A DNA stretch of 5,106 nt from Candidatus Aerophobota bacterium (GCA_003648845.1 QMQA01000124.1:1-5106), one strand, 5' to 3'. Positions 1 to 5,106 are shown, numbered from the stretch's first letter. Program-made: numbers and translations. The notes: generated by a model from the letters alone, not told the origin.

Positions 1-78
1 CTTTTTCACCTGGTGGATGATGCTGAAAAAGCTGCACAGATTATTATTGAAAATTCAAAAAAATATGGATACGTATAA
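1..78 (+). CDS. C-terminal fragment of a probable LOG/TIGR00730-family Rossmann-fold protein
   Basis: An open frame enters from the left edge and stops at TAA (76-78), giving the last 25 residues of a protein that ends in KYGYV. The visible piece contains FHLVDDAEKAAQIII, a hydrophobic strand followed by Asp-Asp and an amphipathic helix. This resembles the C-terminal end of LOG-like (TIGR00730, 'lysine decarboxylase family') nucleotide-binding proteins, where a 'v.Ddpeeav..i' segment closes the Rossmann fold. The catalytic PGGxGTxxE region would lie outside the window, so the family call rests on a short tail and is tentative. Its stop lies 5 nt before the -35 box of the next promoter, and no strong terminator separates them, so some read-through into the next operon is possible. 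Confidence 0.45.
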   Translation, partial: LFHLVDDAEKAAQIIIENSKKYGYV

Positions 79-83
79 ATTTT

Positions 84-111
84 TTGACCTTTGTTTAGTT
101 TCTATTATAAT
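84..111 (+). promoter_or_regulatory. Sigma70-type promoter of the phasin-hom-rpsB operon
   Basis: TTGACC (84-89, five of six matches to TTGACA) and a perfect TATAAT (106-111) are separated by 16 nt in an AT-rich gap between two genes. A transcript would start near base 118, leaving a leader of about 29 nt that carries a strong ribosome binding site. This is the only clear promoter I see in the window, so it may drive all downstream genes. The motif is seen directly; activity and start point are inferred. Confidence 0.75.
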
Positions 112-131
112 AAATACCTAACTTGCTCAGG

Positions 132-140
132 AAGGAGGTG
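132..140 (+). promoter_or_regulatory. Near-perfect Shine-Dalgarno that sets the start of the phasin-like gene
   Basis: AAGGAGGTG is complementary to the anti-Shine-Dalgarno of 16S rRNA over nine bases and sits 8 nt (counted from GGAGG) before ATG 147. It lies downstream of an in-frame TTG at 123. That TTG would also be only about 5 nt from the predicted transcription start, which argues that ATG 147 is the real initiation codon. Confidence 0.85.
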
Positions 141-146
141 GAGCAG

Positions 147-443
147 ATGGAGAGCTTCTTGAAGAAGGTGTTACTTATAGGGATGGGAACTTATGCACTA
201 ACCAAGGAAAAAATGGAAGCTTTTCTGGATGAGTTAAGCAATAGTGTAGACAAAATTAAAGAGGAGGAATTTTTATCTAAGATAATTGAAAAAGGGGAAG
301 AAACAAGAAAGGAACTTGAGAAAGGTATAGCGGAAAGGCTACAGCAGCTTATCAGTCGGGCGAATCTTGCCAGCAGAGAAGATATTTTAAGGCTTGAGAG
401 AAAAATAGATAAATTAAGAGAAGATATTGAACAAAAAGGATAA
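147..443 (+). CDS. Small phasin-like coiled-coil protein (COG3937/PF05597-like)
   Basis: This is a 98-residue protein starting MESFLKKVLLIGMG. A short hydrophobic segment (about residues 7-16, VLLIGMGTYA) is followed by a long, charged helical region with heptad-like spacing, ending in a segment ASREDILRLERKIDKLREDI. That layout ('kkvll.GlG' start, then '..sReDi..Le.rid.L' coiled coil) resembles phasin-like proteins and PHA-synthesis regulators, which in PHA-producing bacteria coat polyester granules. Many bacteria without PHA carry such small proteins with unknown roles, and no PHA synthase or depolymerase is in the window, so a granule function is not supported here. ATG 147 is chosen over the upstream TTG 123 because an AAGGAGGTG site lies between them. 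The stop overlaps the hom start (TAATG), implying translational coupling. There is no signal peptide. It could alternatively be a generic coiled-coil accessory factor. Confidence 0.6.
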   Translation: MESFLKKVLLIGMGTYALTKEKMEAFLDELSNSVDKIKEEEFLSKIIEKGEETRKELEKGIAERLQQLISRANLASREDILRLERKIDKLREDIEQKG

Positions 444-1720
444 TGACAGCCAAGATGCTGAGGATAGGTGTTTTTGGATTGGGAACAGTAGGACAAGGGG
501 TGGTAGAGCTTCTTATGCGCAAGAAGGGAAAAGTGGGCAATTTTTGTTTTTCTTTAGAAAAAGTTGTGGTTAAAAATCCCGAAAAAAGAAGAGATATCGC
601 CCTTCCCCCTGGAGTTTTATCTTCTAACCCTCAGGATATACTGGATAATCCTGTAATAGATACAGTTATTGAGGTAATAGGGGGGTATCATCCTGCCAGG
701 GAATATGTCCTGGAGGCTCTGGAGAAGGGAAAGAATGTGATAACTGCCAACAAAGTACTCCTTGCAACTTCGGGAAGCGAAGTTTTCCGAAAAGCAGCAG
801 AAAAACGCTGTTATCTGGGAGTAAGGGCTTCCAATATAGCAGCTTACAGGCTCATTGAAAGTCTGATGAACTCTCCTTCCAGAATAGAGAAACTAATAGG
901 TGTTTTCAATGGAACCTGCAATTATATTTTAACCGGCATGGAGAAAAAAGCCAGAGACCTTTTCTCTCTTTTGAAGGAAGCACAGAGTATGGGGTATGCA
1001 GAGGCTGATCCTGCGGAGGATATTAATGGCCGGGATACTGCTCATAAATTGATTGTGCTTTTAGGATTGACTTGTGGTTATTTTCCTCCCCTACAGTCTG
1101 TTTATGTTGAAGGTATAACCAGTATAACCACCCAGGATGTTATATTTGCAAAGGAACTGGGTTATAAAATAAAGCTTTTAGCCATAGCTGAAAGGAAGGA
1201 GAATACTCTGGAGGCCAGGGTTCATCCGGCACTGGTTCCCGCCGACAGGTGGTTAGCTCGTTTAGAGGGTGTTGAAAATGGAATGGAGATTCGTGATGAG
1301 ATAGGACTTGAGGTGGGCATGCAGGCACCAGGCGCAGGAAAATATCCTACCGCTACTGCTATTATAGAGGACTTAATCTGTATTGCTCAGGGCAGGAAAC
1401 TTTATCTTTCGGAGCAGCCTTCTTTTCCCAGTTTGAGGCCCATGGAAGAGGTTGAGACTGAATACTATTTGAGGTTTTGTGCTGTTGATAAGGCCGGTGT
1501 TCTTGCAAAAATAGCAGGTGTTTTAGGAGAGCATAATATCAGTATTGAATCAGTTATCCAGAAGGGAAAGAGAACGAAAGAAGGTGACCTTGTACCGGTT
1601 ATCATGCTAACTCACCGCTCACGTGAGGAAAACATTCAAAAAGCTTTAAGAAAGATAAAAGGTCTGCCTGTGGTCAAGAAGGACCCATTTTTAATTCGTG
1701 TGGAGGAGGGAATATTTTAA
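443..1720 (+). CDS. hom: Homoserine dehydrogenase with C-terminal ACT domain
   Basis: This 425-aa cytosolic enzyme reduces aspartate semialdehyde to homoserine with NAD(P)H, the branch step toward threonine, methionine and isoleucine. The order is an N-terminal Rossmann domain with GLGTVG at 12-17 and TANK at 101-104, then a catalytic domain with NGTCNYIL at 156-163. The family signature runs from A180 to K202 and includes EADP, GRD and the terminal catalytic-type Lys. PGAG and PTATA follow at 296-305. An ACT domain spans about 341-418 (AVDKAGVLAKIAGVLGEHNI), usually the site of threonine feedback inhibition. Length is normal for the long monofunctional form. Oddly, the usual EASVGGGIP-type motif reads RASNIAAYR at 128-136. 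The start ATG 443 overlaps the previous stop; ATG 455 (MLRIG) is an alternative that would remove four residues. A weak AAGGA lies just upstream, so coupling probably supplies ribosomes. Confidence 0.93.
   Translation: MTAKMLRIGVFGLGTVGQGVVELLMRKKGKVGNFCFSLEKVVVKNPEKRRDIALPPGVLSSNPQDILDNPVIDTVIEVIGGYHPAREYVLEALEKGKNVITANKVLLATSGSEVFRKAAEKRCYLGVRASNIAAYRLIESLMNSPSRIEKLIGVFNGTCNYILTGMEKKARDLFSLLKEAQSMGYAEADPAEDINGRDTAHKLIVLLGLTCGYFPPLQSVYVEGITSITTQDVIFAKELGYKIKLLAIAERKENTLEARVHPALVPADRWLARLEGVENGMEIRDEIGLEVGMQAPGAGKYPTATAIIEDLICIAQGRKLYLSEQPSFPSLRPMEEVETEYYLRFCAVDKAGVLAKIAGVLGEHNISIESVIQKGKRTKEGDLVPVIMLTHRSREENIQKALRKIKGLPVVKKDPFLIRVEEGIF
824..853 (+). other. Divergent segment replacing the GGGIP motif in homoserine dehydrogenase
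   Basis: Residues 128-137 read RASNIAAYRL where most homoserine dehydrogenases have an EASVGGGIPI-like stretch. The flanks align without a gap (ESL at 139-141, then NGTCNYIL), so this is substitution, not insertion or deletion. The other two frames across this stretch hit stops or give no family match, so a compensated frameshift is unlikely. The motif lies near the metal-ion/nucleotide region in known structures of the family. Confidence 0.6.
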
Positions 1721-1738
1721 ATTGAAGATAACCCTAAA

Positions 1739-1745
1739 AAGGAGG
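1739..1745 (+). promoter_or_regulatory. Shine-Dalgarno supporting the GTG start of rpsB
   Basis: AAGGAGG lies 8 nt before GTG 1754. The resulting N-terminus [13 protein letters not shown] matches the usual S2 start (a few residues, then [10 protein letters not shown]), whereas the internal ATG at 1769 would be 23 nt from this site and would remove conserved residues. The GTG start is therefore preferred. Confidence 0.85.
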
Positions 1746-1753
1746 CAAGGAAA

Positions 1754-2623
1754 GTGCCGCAAGTCACGATGAAGGAACTTTTAGAAGCAGGAGCTCACTT
1801 TGGTCATAGAAAAAGCGCCTGGAATCCCAAAATGAAACCTTACATTTATCAGAGAAGAAACCACATGCACATTATAGATTTGAGCAAGACAGTGAGATTA
1901 CTGGAGGAGGCTTATAATTTTGTAAGAGATCTTACATCGGAGGGAAAGAAGATACTTTTTGTGGGAACGAAACAACAGGCTAAAAAGTGCATTCAGGAAG
2001 AAGCCGACAGATGTGGTGTCAATTATATTAATAACCGGTGGCTGGGTGGATTTTTAACAAATTTTTCCACCATTAAAAAGAGAATAGAAAGACTTTCCCA
2101 TCTGGAAAGGGAAGAAGAGGAGGGTTTGTGGGAAAGATTACCTAAAAAAGAAGAAACCAGGTTAAGAAAGGAGCTGGAGAAATTGAGAAGGAACCTGGGA
2201 GGAGTTAAAAATATAGATACCCTTCCTGATGCTCTTTTTGTAGTTGATGTCAGAGCAGAAAATACTGCTGTAAAAGAGGCAGTAAAATTGGGCATTCCTG
2301 TGGTAGCCATAGTTGATTCCAATGCAGACCCCGAACTTGTAGATTATCCCATCCCTGCCAATGATGATGCTATAAAAAGTATTAAGTTAATTACCAGTAA
2401 AATTGCTGACGCCGTAATAGAAGGCAGGGAGATTTTTGAGAAGAAAAAGTTAATTGAAGAAAAGAAAAAAATAGAAGAAGGTGAAAAAATAGAAGAAGAA
2501 AAGGTAGAAGAAGAAAAAGAAGGGGAGAAGATAGAGGAGAAAGAAGAGGTGACCTCAAAATCAGTGGAGCTAACAGAGGCAGGTAAGGTAGATGCTGAGG
2601 ATGAGAAAGAGGGAGGGTTTTAA
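1754..2623 (+). CDS. rpsB: 30S ribosomal protein S2 with acidic/basic low-complexity tail
   Basis: S2 is a 30S subunit protein between head and body, needed for S1 binding and initiation in many bacteria. The protein is 289 aa. Family landmarks include [15 protein letters not shown] at 4-18, WNPKMKPYI at 23-31, [13 protein letters not shown] at 34-46, FVGTKQQAK at 69-77 and [11 protein letters not shown] at 93-103. An inserted coiled-coil hairpin (about 105-148) precedes [10 protein letters not shown] at 157-166, and [11 protein letters not shown] follows at 183-193. The globular core ends near residue 226. Residues 227-289 are an added tail of Lys/Glu repeats (KIEE units), making it longer than many S2 proteins; variable charged tails are known in the family. 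The gene starts with GTG after a strong ribosome binding site, 33 nt behind hom, and its stop is 1 nt from the tsf start. No separate promoter or long regulatory leader is visible. Confidence 0.97.
   Translation: MPQVTMKELLEAGAHFGHRKSAWNPKMKPYIYQRRNHMHIIDLSKTVRLLEEAYNFVRDLTSEGKKILFVGTKQQAKKCIQEEADRCGVNYINNRWLGGFLTNFSTIKKRIERLSHLEREEEEGLWERLPKKEETRLRKELEKLRRNLGGVKNIDTLPDALFVVDVRAENTAVKEAVKLGIPVVAIVDSNADPELVDYPIPANDDAIKSIKLITSKIADAVIEGREIFEKKKLIEEKKKIEEGEKIEEEKVEEEKEGEKIEEKEEVTSKSVELTEAGKVDAEDEKEGGF
2432..2620 (+). repeat. Purine-only-like low-complexity repeat encoding the S2 tail
   Basis: This part of rpsB is almost entirely A and G on the + strand in its first two-thirds. It holds imperfect direct repeats, the clearest being GAAAAAATAGAAGAAG at 2483-2498 and a near copy at 2464-2480, with a further variant just after. 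The encoded protein repeats KIEE or KVEE at residues 239, 245, 250 and 259. Such tracts expand and contract by replication slippage, which probably explains the tail. Confidence 0.75.
2611..2616 (+). promoter_or_regulatory. Shine-Dalgarno fixing the tsf start at ATG 2625
   Basis: GGGAGG inside the last codons of rpsB lies 8 nt before ATG 2625. The resulting N-terminus ([12 protein letters not shown]) has the expected length ahead of the LRxxT motif of EF-Ts. Upstream in-frame starts at 2592 and 2601 would add about ten non-conserved residues and have no better site. Confidence 0.8.
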
Positions 2624-2624
2624 T

Positions 2625-3227
2625 ATGGGTGTTTCTTTTGATAAGGTAAAAAAATTGCGCGCAGAGACTTTAGCAGGGATTGTTGATTGTAAAAAGGCTC
2701 TTGAGGAAAGTAAAGGAGATATGGAAAAAGCCAAGATTATCCTTCGAAAAAAAGGCATAAAGCTTGCGCAGAAGAAAAGCCAGGAAACCACCAATCAGGG
2801 GCTAATTGCCTCCTATATCCATCATAATGGAAGGATTGGAGCTCTGGTAGAGGTTCACTGTCAGTCAGATTTTGTAGCCAGAAACAGGGAATTTCAACAA
2901 TTTGCCAGAGATATAGCAATGCATATTGCTGCCTCCAATCCTAAATGGATTTCCCTGGAACAAATTCCCCGGGAGAAATTGGAGGAGGAAAAAAAAATTC
3001 TGGAAGACCAGGCTAAGGAGGAGGGAAAACCATCACACATTATTGATAAAATAGTTGAGGGCAGGATGAGAAAATTCTATGAGCAAGTTTGCCTGCTTGA
3101 TCAGCCCTATATAAAGGACGAAGAGAAAACCGTTAATGAGTATCTCCAGCAGATGATAGCTAAATTAGGAGAAAATATTAAAATAGCCAGGTTTGTGAGG
3201 TTTGAGTTAGGTGAAAAGCAAGGGTAA
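2625..3227 (+). CDS. tsf: Elongation factor Ts, short form
   Basis: EF-Ts is the cytosolic nucleotide-exchange factor that strips GDP from EF-Tu so that it can reload with GTP. The 200-aa protein has an N-terminal UBA-like domain (about 1-45) with [19 protein letters not shown], and a core with [13 protein letters not shown] at 76-88, the counterpart of the EF-Tu-contacting TDFV motif. The C-terminal part includes [18 protein letters not shown] at 157-174 and ends in RFVRFELGE, typical of the family. The length matches the short Thermus/Thermotoga-like version with a single core repeat, not the ~280-aa E. coli type. Two signature positions differ from the norm: T-L-A-G instead of T-G-A-G, and SDFV instead of TDFV; both look conservative enough for function. 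It lies 1 nt after rpsB and 5 nt before pyrH, in the classical order. Confidence 0.97.
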   Translation: MGVSFDKVKKLRAETLAGIVDCKKALEESKGDMEKAKIILRKKGIKLAQKKSQETTNQGLIASYIHHNGRIGALVEVHCQSDFVARNREFQQFARDIAMHIAASNPKWISLEQIPREKLEEEKKILEDQAKEEGKPSHIIDKIVEGRMRKFYEQVCLLDQPYIKDEEKTVNEYLQQMIAKLGENIKIARFVRFELGEKQG

Positions 3228-3232
3228 TTTTA

Positions 3233-3955
3233 ATGGCATCTCCTGCTCTAAGATGGAAAAGGATACTTCTTAAAATAGGAGGAGAAGCCTTTGCAGGAAA
3301 AGAAGGCTCTGGCATCTCTTTTCCTCGTGTTAACTGGATTTCCGAAGAGATAAGAAAGGTAAAAGAGCTGGGAGTTTCTATAGCGGTTATGGTGGGAGGA
3401 GGGAATATCTGGAGAGGAGGAAAAGCCGCCAGGGAAGGAATAGACAGGGCAACAGGAGATTACATGGGGATGCTGGCCACCATAATCAACGCCCTTGCTC
3501 TGCAGGATGTACTTGAAAAAAAAGGAATAGTTACCAGGGTTCAGACCTCGATCAGGATGCAGGAGGTGGCTGAGCCTTACATTCGCAGAAAAGCTCTCAG
3601 GCACCTGGAAAAAGGGAGAGTGGTTATTTTTGCAGGAGGAACAGGCAATCCCTATTTTACCACCGATACAGCAGCTGCTCTTAGAGCGCTGGAGATCGGT
3701 GCAGAGATTATTTTAAAAGCTACCAAAGTTGAGGGAATATATTCTGCTGATCCTCTTAAAGATAAGAAGGCTAAAAAATTTGACAGGATCAGGTATGGAG
3801 AGTTTCTCAAAAGAAGATTGAAAGTGATGGATTCAACAGCGGTAACTCTGTGTATGGATAACAGACTCCCCATCGTTGTTTTCAATCTGGATAAAGAAGA
3901 TTCTATTAAAAGGATAGTTCTGGGTGAGAAGGTTGGTACCATAGTTGAGGAATAG
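3233..3955 (+). CDS. pyrH: UMP kinase (uridylate kinase)
   Basis: This enzyme phosphorylates UMP to UDP with ATP, the step committing pyrimidines to UTP and CTP; bacterial forms are cytosolic hexamers of the amino acid kinase fold, usually activated by GTP and inhibited by UTP. The 240-aa length is standard. Motifs in order are LLKIGGEAF at 12-20 (phosphate-binding start, with G where S of LKLSGE is commoner), VGGGNIWRG at 54-62, [18 protein letters not shown] at 75-92, [20 protein letters not shown] at 133-152 (nucleotide and UMP binding), [13 protein letters not shown] at 162-174 and MDSTAV at 199-204. All expected regions are present and intact. The start ATG 3233 has a modest AAGGG site 8 nt upstream, weaker than those of its neighbours, so coupling from tsf (5-nt gap) may help. 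Confidence 0.97.
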   Translation: MASPALRWKRILLKIGGEAFAGKEGSGISFPRVNWISEEIRKVKELGVSIAVMVGGGNIWRGGKAAREGIDRATGDYMGMLATIINALALQDVLEKKGIVTRVQTSIRMQEVAEPYIRRKALRHLEKGRVVIFAGGTGNPYFTTDTAAALRALEIGAEIILKATKVEGIYSADPLKDKKAKKFDRIRYGEFLKRRLKVMDSTAVTLCMDNRLPIVVFNLDKEDSIKRIVLGEKVGTIVEE

Positions 3956-3979
3956 AGCCTCTTAAGAGAGGAGGAGGAA

Positions 3980-4543
3980 ATGCTACCTGTAAAAAAAATA
4001 TATCAAGAGGCAAAGGAGAGGATGCAGCAGTGCCAGGAAGCTCTTAAGAAAAGATACGCTACCATGAGAGGGGGAAGAGCTGCCCCTGAGATGGTAAGCG
4101 GGATTAAAGTGGAATGTTACGGGTCTAAAATGAATCTTTCTCAACTTGCTAGTATTTCTGTCCCTGAACCCCGATTGATTGTGGTAGAGCCCTGGGATAA
4201 GTCAATTTTAGAAAATGTAAAAAAGGCATTGCTTACCTCTGAGTTAGGGGTAAATCCAACCGATGATGGTAATTTAATTCGTATATCTTTGCCACCTCTC
4301 ACAGAGGAAAGAAGAGAGGAGCTGGCCAGGCTGATAAGACAATGGGCAGAGGAAGCAAAGGTGACTGTCAGAAACATTCGTCGGGATGTCCGAGAACAGT
4401 TAGAGAAGATGGAGGAGGAGAAGGAAATTTCTGAGGATGAAAAAAGAAGAGCTGAGAAGGAAATTCAGTCTTTGACCGATGAATATATGGAAATCATAGA
4501 CGAGCTGAGAGATAAAAAAGTAGAGGAGATTAAAAAGGTCTGA
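3980..4543 (+). CDS. frr: Ribosome recycling factor
   Basis: RRF works with EF-G to split the post-termination ribosome so that subunits can be reused. The 187-aa protein shows the normal two-domain plan. Domain I is a three-helix bundle made from residues about 1-29 and 107-185. Domain II is a beta-rich insert at about 30-105 carrying ECYGSKMNLSQLASISVPEP, EPWDKS and the SELGVNPTDDGNLIRISLPP region. LTEERREEL (107-115), KVTVRNIRRD (127-136) with the conserved arginines, and the ISEDE..LTDEYMEIID stretch complete the family pattern. The usual R-T-G-R at the first hinge reads R-G-G-R at 30-33. A run of GAGGAGG before ATG 3980 gives a good ribosome binding site, and the gap to pyrH is 24 nt. 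Three consecutive conserved genes upstream make the assignment secure. Confidence 0.97.
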   Translation: MLPVKKIYQEAKERMQQCQEALKKRYATMRGGRAAPEMVSGIKVECYGSKMNLSQLASISVPEPRLIVVEPWDKSILENVKKALLTSELGVNPTDDGNLIRISLPPLTEERREELARLIRQWAEEAKVTVRNIRRDVREQLEKMEEEKEISEDEKRRAEKEIQSLTDEYMEIIDELRDKKVEEIKKV

Positions 4544-4589
4544 ATTTAGCGCCACCTTTATAGGAATATTTGGTGTAAGGAGGGAGGAA

Positions 4590-4994
4590 ATGAGAAGACG
4601 AGATAATTTTGGGGTCCATATAGTCTCCGATCTTTACGGATGCGATTCAAAAAGGCTGATGGAAATGGACGAAATTAAAAAAGTTATAGAAACAACAGTA
4701 GAGAAATCAGGACTGACCAAGATAAAATCCTCCTTCCACCAGTTTGACCCTTACGGGGTTACTGGATTTGTTTTACTCTCTGAATCTCACCTGGCAGTCC
4801 ACACCTGGCCTGAATACGGTTATGTTTCACTTGATGTTTACAGCTGTGGTCCTCCTGATAGTTCATTTTCTGCTCATAAGAGAATTATTGATTTTTTTAA
4901 GCCCAAAAAATCCTCTACCCGGGTTTTTACCAGGGGGAAATTAGATGAATCGCACACTCATTCAGATATTAAGAGAGTTAGCTACAGGACCTAA
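4590..4994 (+). CDS. speD: S-adenosylmethionine decarboxylase proenzyme (pyruvoyl type, class 1B)
   Basis: The enzyme decarboxylates AdoMet to the aminopropyl donor used for spermidine and longer or branched polyamines. It is made as a proenzyme that cuts itself and turns a serine into the pyruvoyl cofactor. The 134-aa sequence has the class 1B size. LSESHLAVHTWPEYGY at 63-78 holds the predicted cut between E65 and S66, so chains of about 65 and 69 residues result. H71 and C86 match the processing histidine and catalytic cysteine, with the same spacing as S63/H68/C83 of the Thermotoga enzyme. GVHIVSDLYGCD at 8-19 is the typical N-terminal strand. An AAGGAGGGAGG stretch precedes ATG 4590. It follows frr by 46 nt with no clear terminator, and its last 50 nt overlap the next gene. 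Some SpeD homologues have become arginine or ornithine decarboxylases, so AdoMet as substrate is likely but not proven. Confidence 0.93.
   Translation: MRRRDNFGVHIVSDLYGCDSKRLMEMDEIKKVIETTVEKSGLTKIKSSFHQFDPYGVTGFVLLSESHLAVHTWPEYGYVSLDVYSCGPPDSSFSAHKRIIDFFKPKKSSTRVFTRGKLDESHTHSDIKRVSYRT
4932..4937 (+). promoter_or_regulatory. Shine-Dalgarno inside speD for the overlapping downstream gene
   Basis: AGGGGG lies 7 nt before ATG 4945, within the speD coding region. It supports real initiation of the overlapping frame and suggests translation coupled to speD. Confidence 0.6.
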
Positions 4995-5106
4995 GACTTT
5001 CTGGCAGCTTATTTCAAAGCAGGACTCGTCCATAAGAGAGTTTGTGGAGCAGTTAAAAAATCTTGTGGAGCAGGGACTGGTAGAAAGAGAAAAAAATTTG
5101 TTTAAA
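4945..5106 (+). CDS. bpsA: 5' part of a winged-helix protein, probably branched-chain polyamine synthase BpsA
   Basis: This frame opens at ATG 4945 and runs uninterrupted to the window edge, giving 54 residues that overlap the end of speD by 50 nt in another frame. The peptide begins MNRTLIQILRELATGPKTFW, continues QLISKQDSSIREFVEQLKNL and then VEQGLVEREKNLF: three helices then a turn, the shape of a winged-helix domain. BpsA (DUF43, N4-bis(aminopropyl)spermidine synthase) carries such a domain in front of its aminopropyltransferase domain, with a similar 'G.vw.iv.l......vv.al.elGyv' pattern as I recall it for the Thermococcus protein. BpsA uses the decarboxylated AdoMet made by SpeD, so the neighbour fits. 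The catalytic part with its metal-binding aspartates is outside the window. A winged-helix transcription regulator is the main alternative; an ordinary spermidine synthase is less likely, as it lacks this start. Confidence 0.5.
   Translation, partial: MNRTLIQILRELATGPKTFWQLISKQDSSIREFVEQLKNLVEQGLVEREKNLFK

Noticed and set aside
54..86. A-run, ATACGTAT palindrome (69-76) and T-run resembling a terminator for the upstream gene
   Set aside because: The possible stem is AT-only and imperfect apart from one CG pair, so it would be too weak for an intrinsic terminator.
123..146. TTG start extending the phasin-like protein by eight residues
   Set aside because: The strong Shine-Dalgarno AAGGAGGTG lies inside this extension and the predicted transcript starts only about 5 nt before the TTG.
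821..853. Compensating frameshifts as the cause of the odd homoserine dehydrogenase segment
   Set aside because: The other + frames across this stretch contain stops or give no GGGIP-like peptide, and the flanks align without length change.
191..3942. Several minus-strand open frames of 60-118 codons (for example 191-496, 2023-2322, 3248-3604, 3652-3942)
   Set aside because: All lie opposite well-identified + strand genes, are rich in Ser/Leu/Phe as expected from the complement of a purine-rich coding strand, lack Shine-Dalgarno sites and match no family I recognise.
4544..4589. Possible hairpin (CACC pairing with GGTG) between frr and speD
   Set aside because: Only four pairs with a loop of about 14 nt and no following T-run; neither a terminator nor a known riboswitch fits in 46 nt.
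4744..4944. A 66-codon + strand frame inside speD
   Set aside because: It overlaps the catalytic core of speD in another frame, has no ribosome binding site, and its hydrophobic composition follows from the frame shift of the conserved SpeD sequence.
1..5106. CRISPR arrays, insertion sequences, tRNA or rRNA genes, phage or defence genes
   Set aside because: No spaced direct repeats, terminal inverted repeats, transposase motifs, tRNA-like cloverleaf or such coding regions are visible; nearly the whole window is housekeeping coding sequence.

Overview
This window is a compact bacterial housekeeping operon read entirely on the + strand. Every intact gene is bacterial (ribosomal protein S2, EF-Ts, UMP kinase, ribosome recycling factor). 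The DNA is moderately AT-rich, Shine-Dalgarno sequences are mostly strong, and the coding strand is purine-rich. The EF-Ts is the short form (200 aa), the size class seen in lineages such as Thermus and Thermotoga. The last, cut-off gene looks like the start of a branched-chain polyamine synthase. Together these suggest an uncultured bacterium with thermophile-type features, possibly of a deep-branching candidate phylum. I cannot name the taxon from the sequence.

Layout: bases 1-78 are the 3' end of an upstream gene, probably a LOG/TIGR00730-type Rossmann protein. A strong sigma70-type promoter (TTGACC, 16 nt, TATAAT) lies at 84-111. It is followed by a tightly packed series: a small phasin-like coiled-coil protein (147-443), homoserine dehydrogenase with a C-terminal ACT domain (443-1720), rpsB (1754-2623), tsf (2625-3227), pyrH (3233-3955), frr (3980-4543), speD (4590-4994) and a 5' fragment of a winged-helix protein (4945-5106). 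Gaps run from overlaps to 46 nt, and no convincing terminator is visible, so one transcript could cover everything from about base 118 to the window end.

The core rpsB-tsf-pyrH-frr block is a classic conserved bacterial string linking translation (S2, EF-Ts, ribosome recycling) with pyrimidine nucleotide supply. Its flanks are less usual. Upstream are amino-acid biosynthesis (hom) and a phasin-like gene. Downstream, instead of the common uppS-cdsA-dxr cell-envelope/isoprenoid genes, comes a pyruvoyl S-adenosylmethionine decarboxylase, translationally overlapped with a probable BpsA. SpeD would make decarboxylated AdoMet, and BpsA would use it to put aminopropyl groups on spermidine. The most interesting points are this apparent branched-polyamine module fused to a translation operon, and a homoserine dehydrogenase that has lost the usual glycine-rich GGGIP-type motif while keeping its catalytic signature.
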